Origin: an uncultured Bacteroidota bacterium
Lineage (GTDB): Bacteria > Bacteroidota > Bacteroidia > 2-12-FULL-35-15
Assembly (NCBI GenBank): GCA_903881065.1
Contig: CAIRRW010000042.1
Span: forward strand, 1 to 19,928
Direction of reading: 5' to 3'
DNA length: 19,928 bases
Below the pieces are notes generated by a model. It had not been told where the DNA came from. It did no database searches and saw only the letters and a program-made list of their open reading frames with translations. This document shows positions 14,801 to 19,928 of this stretch, piece after piece (the first letter of the stretch is position 1; every line of letters begins with the position of its first letter). A program made the position numbers and the translations under genes.

Positions 14801-15945
14801 CCATAATTCAAGAAACTTGCAGGAACAGTAGATGCTGCATCGTCCAAACCATTGGGATCTTTGTAAGGTCCTTCAAAAAAGTCAACACCTATTGCTGGAG
14901 GATTAGCACCATATGCAGTTGTTTGACCTGATCCGTCAACCGCAGTCCCATTATAAAGAATTCCTAAACCAAGACCAACATCACATCCTACATAATCATC
15001 AAAAGCATAACCTAAGTCGGCATCATCCCATAAACCAAAAAAAGTACTATCTAAACGGAATGATGATTTATTAATAATTTTATACTTCAAGAAGCTTGCA
15101 TTATTTAAGTCGTCAGTTGTTTGAAAAGCAAATGCCTGTGCCTGAATTTCCAAACCAATTGCTTCTCCTCCCGTTTCTGTATGAATATTTCCTTTATCAT
15201 TAAATACCCAAAATATATTCTGGTCACCAAATAATTTAGCATTACAACCTCTTGTTCCGGTAACATCAAAATCAGGAACATCACCTGTAGTTATATCATA
15301 TTGACCATCTCCATTAAAGTCATAAAATGGGGCTAAAGGTTGACCTTCAGGGCCGAATGCTGGCCAAGAACTGATTTGTGTATAAGCATCAGATAATGTC
15401 GGATTTGATTGTAAAGGATTAGGGCCGTGCTCTCCTTCAATGAACCAATTATAATAAGATTGAACATCAGCTCTATTAATTTTCCAAAATTTATCCCAAG
15501 CAAGACATCTTGACCCGTCAGTTGTTGCATCAGGTCTCAAAGGTCCTGGCCAATAATCATTTCCTGTTTGACGATACGTTTGTGCTGCCACCTTAAGTTG
15601 ATGTCCAGCATCGTAACCACCTACCCAAACAGAACTTGCAAATTGAGAACTTGGTCCTATTGTGCTATTGCTTGAAGGTTTTGGCACTTGATATCTGGCA
15701 TTTTGGGAACCAAAAATATCCCACCACATATCTCCTCCATTTAATATTTTAGCCCGTACATTGTTAATGTCTAAATCGATTTGAGCTGTTGCATTAACAC
15801 ATTGTGCATTTACAGCCCTATTTTGATTATTATTCGATTGAGTATTTGTTCCCGGAGGAACACCTACATTTTCTTTAGCTGTTACATTTAACGTAAATGC
15901 CAACAGAACTGCTGAAACGATTAAATTAATCCGATTATTTTTCAT
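11857..15945 (-). CDS. Large secreted/surface protein with type IX secretion-like C-terminal domain
   Basis: About 1362 residues from the ATG at 15945 (1375 from the ATG at 15984). I prefer the later start because it gives a normal signal peptide, MKNNRINLIVSAVLLAFTL, cut near TAKE. In the 1375 numbering, notable segments are DFNGDGQYD (222-230, resembling a calcium loop), GDQNIFWVFND (253-263) and FFGLWDDADLGYAFDDYVGC (315-334). A fibronectin III-like stretch lies at about 555-720, from LILTWSNPKG to the KTYYFAIVAYGYSP strand. The last 110 residues start at VPNPYYAYSGYE, then ITIYSLNGTLIRTF and ISSGLYLIHVDV, which matches a type IX sorting or FlgD-like domain. Unlike a standard sorting domain it runs on to a tail (KWFGVLRPLDLEAY). 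It lies between a TonB-dependent receptor and a PorV-like gene and is probably exported to the cell surface. No enzymatic domain was recognised. Confidence 0.87.
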   Translation of the reverse strand: MKNNRINLIVSAVLLAFTLNVTAKENVGVPPGTNTQSNNNQNRAVNAQCVNATAQIDLDINNVRAKILNGGDMWWDIFGSQNARYQVPKPSSNSTIGPSSQFASSVWVGGYDAGHQLKVAAQTYRQTGNDYWPGPLRPDATTDGSRCLAWDKFWKINRADVQSYYNWFIEGEHGPNPLQSNPTLSDAYTQISSWPAFGPEGQPLAPFYDFNGDGQYDITTGDVPDFDVTGTRGCNAKLFGDQNIFWVFNDKGNIHTETGGEAIGLEIQAQAFAFQTTDDLNNASFLKYKIINKSSFRLDSTFFGLWDDADLGYAFDDYVGCDVGLGLGILYNGTAVDGSGQTTAYGANPPAIGVDFFEGPYKDPNGLDDAASTVPASFLNYGDGIVDNERLGMCSFMYFNNDFTPTGNPQITDDYYQYLTTTWKDGQHITYGGNGRTGGSVLCHYMFPGTSDPLGYGTNMVPQAPWDETSSHNVPGDRRFIESAGPFTLQPGAVNYITVGVPWARTTQGGNLASVALLKGADIKAQLLFNNCFATLQGPTAPNLSIQELDKELILTWSNPKGSNNYQEKYTEDYDKTSNADSLYRFQGYMVYQLIDGTVGAGDLYNVNKARLAFQCDKKDGIAQIVNYTDDVALSALVPHEMVSGADLGISHSCRVNTDLFASGDNKLINHKTYYFAIVAYGYSPTQNPINLNTLTDYSPFISSNHFSDYPIFAHTAIPHIPSPENGGLVQQADYGTGPTVTRVEGQGNGGNVLELTSGTIDEIMSASSGYRAVKPTYLTSKGPVKIQVVDPLNVPSSNDFRLLILDDSVATGTAVGVNSKWVLKNVSTGDAVTSETSIKIPNEQIINGQNTGSSLSVIPKWGISVNISYTYDPGVSGSVNNGFLEATMEFADPAKQWLTGVADAEGVDPRNWIRSGTFTNAGDAAYNDFPTIDDQQTYEKVLGGTWAPYRLCGYTTPASPITYSGGPAWYSTTTMALNKLKNLASVDVIITTDKNMWTRCPVLEMEEVATLAVGGANKMKMRTSPSVDKNGLHASQVGYNAADGDLNGTTGMGWFPGYAINLETGERLNMAFGEDSWLINDNGADMKWNPTSSDVIYNYSAGTISPIFGGKHNIYVFGHNGDKTWNNDPNFGNAVKMVPRYDGGKFIHDVLTVANTTSPTDLYARQVYEDAMWVSIPLLAQGHTLFETDVKIRLRVAKSYQPGYSTTSSPVVDTALAPINKNLPVYDFNTSDIGTIKGSSDAANKALDLINIVPNPYYAYSGYEKATSQTVVKITNIPVNCKITIYSLNGTLIRTFNVDQPSDAQKNINGVAVTSVDWDLNNQMRIPISSGLYLIHVDVPNVGERTLKWFGVLRPLDLEAY

Positions 15946-16074
15946 TTTATTATTTTTTATCATTTTAGGAGATGTAAATTTCAATATTCTTATTTTTTGT
16001 TCTAGTATTACAAAGCTTCTTGTTATCTATCCAGACCTAATACTTCTTTATTAATGCGAGATAGCGTTTGTCAA

Positions 16075-19000
16075 TTAAAAATCAAGTACCAGACCTAAAC
16101 GAATTTGTCGCGGAAGACTGTAATTGCTAGGGTTATTTATTTTTGCATTATATAAATCCACATATGACTGAACACTATTTCTTGATGCCAATGAAGCCTG
16201 TCCAGCAGCAGAAGCTAAGTAACCATCATCATTTGGATTTCCAGTAGCATGATACACATTTAAAACATTTTTAGTGTTCAATAAATTTAACACTTGTAAA
16301 TAGATATTTAAATTAGCGTGTTTCTTTTCTTCACCTTCTTTTTTACCTCCAAATGCAAGTTCAATAGTTTTATCTACTCGTAAGTCCATTCTGAAACTCC
16401 AAGGTAAATTGGAACCATCAATATTTCCAGATAATAAACGTTTGTCAGCAATTCCAATTGCACCGTCCTGAGTAACATTCGCTTGTTTGCTATATGGTGT
16501 ACCTGAACCAGCTCTTAATACAATGTTTGCCCCAACGTTCTCCAATACTTTTATAGCTTTTTCTGTATCTCCCTTTTTGCGATTCCAAACAGGTCCTTTA
16601 TAATCTTTTCCTGCTCCAAAACGATAATCCACATTTAATACTATGGTATGACGTTGATCAAAATTTAATGGATGGATTGTTCTTAAGTTAGGTTCACCAA
16701 TAGAAGCTAAATTTACACCATCACTAGTGCTCGAACCTGTTCCATCAGCAAACTGCAATGTATAACTTGCTGTTAATGCAACTCCTGAAGCTACTCTTCT
16801 TAAATCATAAGCCAATGACAATCCTTTCACAGTACCAAAATCAATATTGGTAAATGTATTATAAGTTGTAGGGAAGGCTTCATAAACTTGAGTGGTCTGA
16901 ACCATATTTCTTAACTGATGATAGAATGCAGAAATAGTAAGTACAGAATTTTTCTTTTCGTTAAGTACTTGTGCAAAACCTACCTCATAGTTAGTCGTAG
17001 ATTCTGATTTCAAATTAGGATTATTAATAAAACCACCACTAAGATTTTCAATTTCCAAATAAGAAATAGGGTCTAATCTGTTAAATTCTGGTGGACGTTG
17101 AGTCAGAACTTCGTAGTGCGCATTGAAACTTGCTACGTCAGAAATTGGGAATGAAAATGCGATACGTGGTGAATAGTTAATCTGTGGTTTGTATGCTTGA
17201 AAAACATTCGGAGAAATTACCTTATTTCTCGCTGCAGAAGGATCAACTAAATATGGATTGATACCATTATTAACTGTATTAGTTGTTAATACCGAAGGAT
17301 CTGTTACAGTTGTTCCTTGAGCATTATACCATGTATCTCCACTTCTATAACCCACAATTTTTGATGGATTATCTTTATTATCAACGTATACTACATAATC
17401 ATTTCCAATATTAGATGGATGAGATACTGCATTTCCACCAATTGTACTTACTTCACCAGCAGTTTTTGCTTCATACAAAAGGTATTTATCTTTTAATACT
17501 TCCTGATTTGCATCAAAACGATCTACGCGTAAACCTACGTTGAATTTTAAATCTTTAAAGTCAAACCTATCACGAATATAACCAGAAATATAGATTGGCT
17601 GGTAAGCACCTACCTGACGTAAATAATTTCCATTAGCATCTTTAGCAGTAAAGAAATCATCCAAACTTGGTTTCCCTGATATTTTTTTTCCGGTTTGATC
17701 ATAACCATAATAAGAAACAAGTTGTTGGCCATTACCTAACAAATCATCTGCACTAAACATATTCATATTAAATGTAGAAGGGTCTAACGAATTAATATCA
17801 ATATAATCAATTCCATTAGGATTTAATCCCAAGGATTGACGCAGGCTTCTGTCAAATTGATTTTGAGTACCATCATTTCTTCTTGCATAGTCATAATAAG
17901 GAGTATTTGATTGATCTAATGTCCCACCTGGAAAATAATGAGGACCAGTACTTAATGTTGCAATAGTATCTAAATTCTGAATATGATAGTTAGCTAATTG
18001 GTACATTCTTTTCCACAATTCAATAGGACTCAACGAATAACCTCTTTCTGTTCGTTGCTCATAGGAGAAACCAACTTGAATAGCATGCTTCTTTATATCT
18101 GCAGAAAATGTAGCATCCACATTGAATTTAGAATTACTACTATAACTATACCCATCATATTGACGACCTGTATTATACCATAATGAATATACGTTTGTTG
18201 GTCTATCACCATTAACTAATCCTAATCCTGCTTCAACATTATAAATATTCTGAATTGTTGACGGGTCAGTATTTCCATAAAACTCTGATGTATATGCTGC
18301 CCCTGTGGCATTTACATTTGATGGAGTAAATGCTAAACTAACATCTTGAAACCCATTCATTATATTACCTGTAACAGTGTCTTTATGAACAACCCCATTC
18401 GCATCTTTTACGTATATAACAGAATTTACTTTATTATAATCATATGAATTTGCTTTGGTTTGAACAAATTTTCCAATATACCCATAATCAAAAACATTTC
18501 CCTTATGGTCATCATCCTGAGTTTTTGTAAAATAATTAGTATAATTTGCCTGAAGCGTGAAATAAGCATTCTTAATTACTGATGAAGATTTTTCTTCCTC
18601 TTTTGATGAGGCTGAATTAAATTTCTGAGTAAGTTTTGCATATGCTCTCCATGTATTAGATGTTACCAATGGGTTATTGCTCGGATTAAATAAAGCGTAT
18701 TCATATACAAATCCATGATTTTTATTATAATCTACCGAACCTCCTAATGTAATACTCATATTATTAGTAGGTTGGTATTGTATCTTTCCTTGTAAATCCA
18801 AAGTAGTAGAAGCTACATTATTTCTAGCTTTAACTTTTTGTAAATCAGCGTCCGTAATAAATTCGGCATTCGGAATAAAACCACCAGCAGCAGATCTACG
18901 TAATGGGTTATTCTCCAATTGAGTCAACTTGTCTGAATTTACAACATACGCTCCAACAGCGGAAGGTGAAGGATCTTTCTGATTAACTGCTTCTCCCGAA

Positions 19001-19839
19001 ATGAAGAAACCCAATACAGATTTTTTACTTACTGAATCCTTTTTAGTAATGATGGGACCGCCAAATGAGAAACCAGCTAAGTTATATCCATAAGCATCCA
19101 ACCCTTTTTTCTCTCCGAAACCCGAAGATCCCAATTCAATACTTCCTGTGTATTTACTTGCAGGCCCTCTAGTTGTAATTGCAATAATACCGCCAGTCTC
19201 ATCACCGTATTCTGCAGGGGTCCCACCCACAATTGTTGTAACCTGTTCCACTCCTTCCTGTGGAATATTTGCACTGCCAATTACTTTTTGTCCATCAACA
19301 TAGTATGCTGTTCCATTGTCACGTGAACCACGAATATTCAAACCTGAACCTTCATCTTGTTGATAAACGCCAGCAGTGGTTGATGCAACCGAATTAATGT
19401 CTTTGGATGCCATATGCTGATACTCTTCACGAGTAACTGTCCCTCCTGATTTTGTATCCGGGTCAATTAATGGCTCAGCATATTCAACAATTTCCACTTC
19501 TTTCAATTGCTGACCAGCTGTCATTTCCATATTAAGGTAAACTGTTTTACCAACGGCAACATTTACCCCAGCAACTTCTGTAGGCTGATACCCTACATAG
19601 GTAGCTTTCACATTATACTTACCAGCACTTAATGGTTTAATTGTAGCCTCTCCATCAATATTAGTAGTGGCAACACCTACCTGAATACCTCCTATTTCAA
19701 CAATAACATTCGCGAACGGAATGGTTTCATGATTGGCTTTATCAGTAAGTTTAACTTTGACAGCCGATTCGTTTTGTGCAACTATCAGCCCCGCTGATGC
19801 AACAACAAAAGAAATTGTAGATAGTAATTTTCGTAGCAT
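16075..19839 (-). CDS. TonB-dependent receptor with carboxypeptidase-regulatory-like N-domain
   Basis: A 1254-residue outer-membrane active transporter. Signal peptide 1-21 (core ISFVVASAGLIVA). A carboxypeptidase-regulatory-like beta-sandwich lies at about 27-105, with IPFANVIVEIGG and KYNVKATYVGYQP. A short linker EVEIVEYAEPLID (115-127) could serve as the TonB box region. The plug domain is at about 130-230, with GLNIRGSRDNGTAYYVDGQK and AEYGDETGGIIAITTRG. A long 22-strand-type barrel follows, ending with RQIRLGLVLDF and its terminal phenylalanine. The length exceeds that of ordinary siderophore receptors and fits the SusC-like/large receptor class. No SusD-like lipoprotein gene follows; instead the large surface protein and a PorV-family barrel do. 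It is the first gene of this unit in the window; the substrate is unknown. Confidence 0.93.
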   Translation of the reverse strand: MLRKLLSTISFVVASAGLIVAQNESAVKVKLTDKANHETIPFANVIVEIGGIQVGVATTNIDGEATIKPLSAGKYNVKATYVGYQPTEVAGVNVAVGKTVYLNMEMTAGQQLKEVEIVEYAEPLIDPDTKSGGTVTREEYQHMASKDINSVASTTAGVYQQDEGSGLNIRGSRDNGTAYYVDGQKVIGSANIPQEGVEQVTTIVGGTPAEYGDETGGIIAITTRGPASKYTGSIELGSSGFGEKKGLDAYGYNLAGFSFGGPIITKKDSVSKKSVLGFFISGEAVNQKDPSPSAVGAYVVNSDKLTQLENNPLRRSAAGGFIPNAEFITDADLQKVKARNNVASTTLDLQGKIQYQPTNNMSITLGGSVDYNKNHGFVYEYALFNPSNNPLVTSNTWRAYAKLTQKFNSASSKEEEKSSSVIKNAYFTLQANYTNYFTKTQDDDHKGNVFDYGYIGKFVQTKANSYDYNKVNSVIYVKDANGVVHKDTVTGNIMNGFQDVSLAFTPSNVNATGAAYTSEFYGNTDPSTIQNIYNVEAGLGLVNGDRPTNVYSLWYNTGRQYDGYSYSSNSKFNVDATFSADIKKHAIQVGFSYEQRTERGYSLSPIELWKRMYQLANYHIQNLDTIATLSTGPHYFPGGTLDQSNTPYYDYARRNDGTQNQFDRSLRQSLGLNPNGIDYIDINSLDPSTFNMNMFSADDLLGNGQQLVSYYGYDQTGKKISGKPSLDDFFTAKDANGNYLRQVGAYQPIYISGYIRDRFDFKDLKFNVGLRVDRFDANQEVLKDKYLLYEAKTAGEVSTIGGNAVSHPSNIGNDYVVYVDNKDNPSKIVGYRSGDTWYNAQGTTVTDPSVLTTNTVNNGINPYLVDPSAARNKVISPNVFQAYKPQINYSPRIAFSFPISDVASFNAHYEVLTQRPPEFNRLDPISYLEIENLSGGFINNPNLKSESTTNYEVGFAQVLNEKKNSVLTISAFYHQLRNMVQTTQVYEAFPTTYNTFTNIDFGTVKGLSLAYDLRRVASGVALTASYTLQFADGTGSSTSDGVNLASIGEPNLRTIHPLNFDQRHTIVLNVDYRFGAGKDYKGPVWNRKKGDTEKAIKVLENVGANIVLRAGSGTPYSKQANVTQDGAIGIADKRLLSGNIDGSNLPWSFRMDLRVDKTIELAFGGKKEGEEKKHANLNIYLQVLNLLNTKNVLNVYHATGNPNDDGYLASAAGQASLASRNSVQSYVDLYNAKINNPSNYSLPRQIRLGLVLDF

Positions 19840-19928
19840 ATTATATAATTAAGTAATATTATTTTTAACTTTTATTAACCTCGTGCAAATTTTTGAAGCG
19901 TGTAAATATAGGAATATTTAATTTTCAC

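Noticed and set aside
16004..16044. Hairpin between the receptor and surface-protein genes (arms AGTATTA and TAATACT)
   Set aside because: The stem is only 7 bp with a loop of about 27 nt and no T tract, so it is not a credible terminator; the genes probably share a transcript.
16075..19839. SusC/SusD-type glycan-utilisation locus
   Set aside because: The receptor resembles the SusC class in size and N-terminal domain, but no SusD-like lipoprotein or carbohydrate-active enzyme gene follows.

Overview
The window reads as chromosomal DNA of a Bacteroidota organism. It is AT-rich. It carries perfect matches to the Bacteroidota -7 promoter element TAnnTTTG and hallmark gene types of the phylum: a PorV/PorQ-family barrel, a TonB-dependent receptor with an N-terminal carboxypeptidase-regulatory-like domain, and a sigma factor coupled to a one-chain inner/outer membrane regulator. 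No rRNA, tRNA, CRISPR array, insertion sequence or prophage gene was recognised. Family names come from reading motifs, not from a database search. Genus is not resolved.

Layout, left to right. All genes are on the minus strand except ruvC. (1) 26-3155 is a regulatory block: a strong terminator, an orphan LytTR response regulator, and an ECF sigma factor whose stop overlaps (ATGA) the start of a 570-residue protein. That protein has a cytoplasmic N-terminus, one inner-membrane helix, a long low-complexity linker and a C-terminal outer-membrane barrel. (2) 3287-3636 holds a short uncharacterised gene with its own promoter-like and terminator-like elements. (3) 3723-8792 is a housekeeping and envelope block. 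In transcription order it is a membrane GT2 glycosyltransferase, an overlapping DppC-type ABC permease with a large insertion, a phosphatidylserine decarboxylase-like protein, a TatD-family nuclease and a type I asparaginase. (4) 8850-9474 is ruvC, alone on the plus strand. It is followed by six head-to-tail 42-bp repeats that fill most of the gap to the convergent HIT gene. (5) 9767-10635 is greA and a HIT-family hydrolase, 2 bp apart. (6) 10726-19839 is, in transcription order, a TonB-dependent receptor, a roughly 1360-residue surface/secreted protein with a type IX secretion-like C-terminal domain, and a PorV/PorQ-family barrel. A 15-bp hairpin separates this block from greA.

Two parts look like working systems. 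The sigma/anti-sigma pair could carry a signal from the outer membrane to RNA polymerase through one polypeptide, with a 10-bp-arm palindrome at its own promoter. The receptor/surface protein/PorV trio looks like a co-expressed outer-membrane uptake or secretion cassette; no SusD-like partner is seen, so it does not look like a classic glycan-utilisation locus. The least explained DNA is the 42-bp repeat array, which is about 50% GC in an AT-rich setting and is nearly open in one plus-strand frame.
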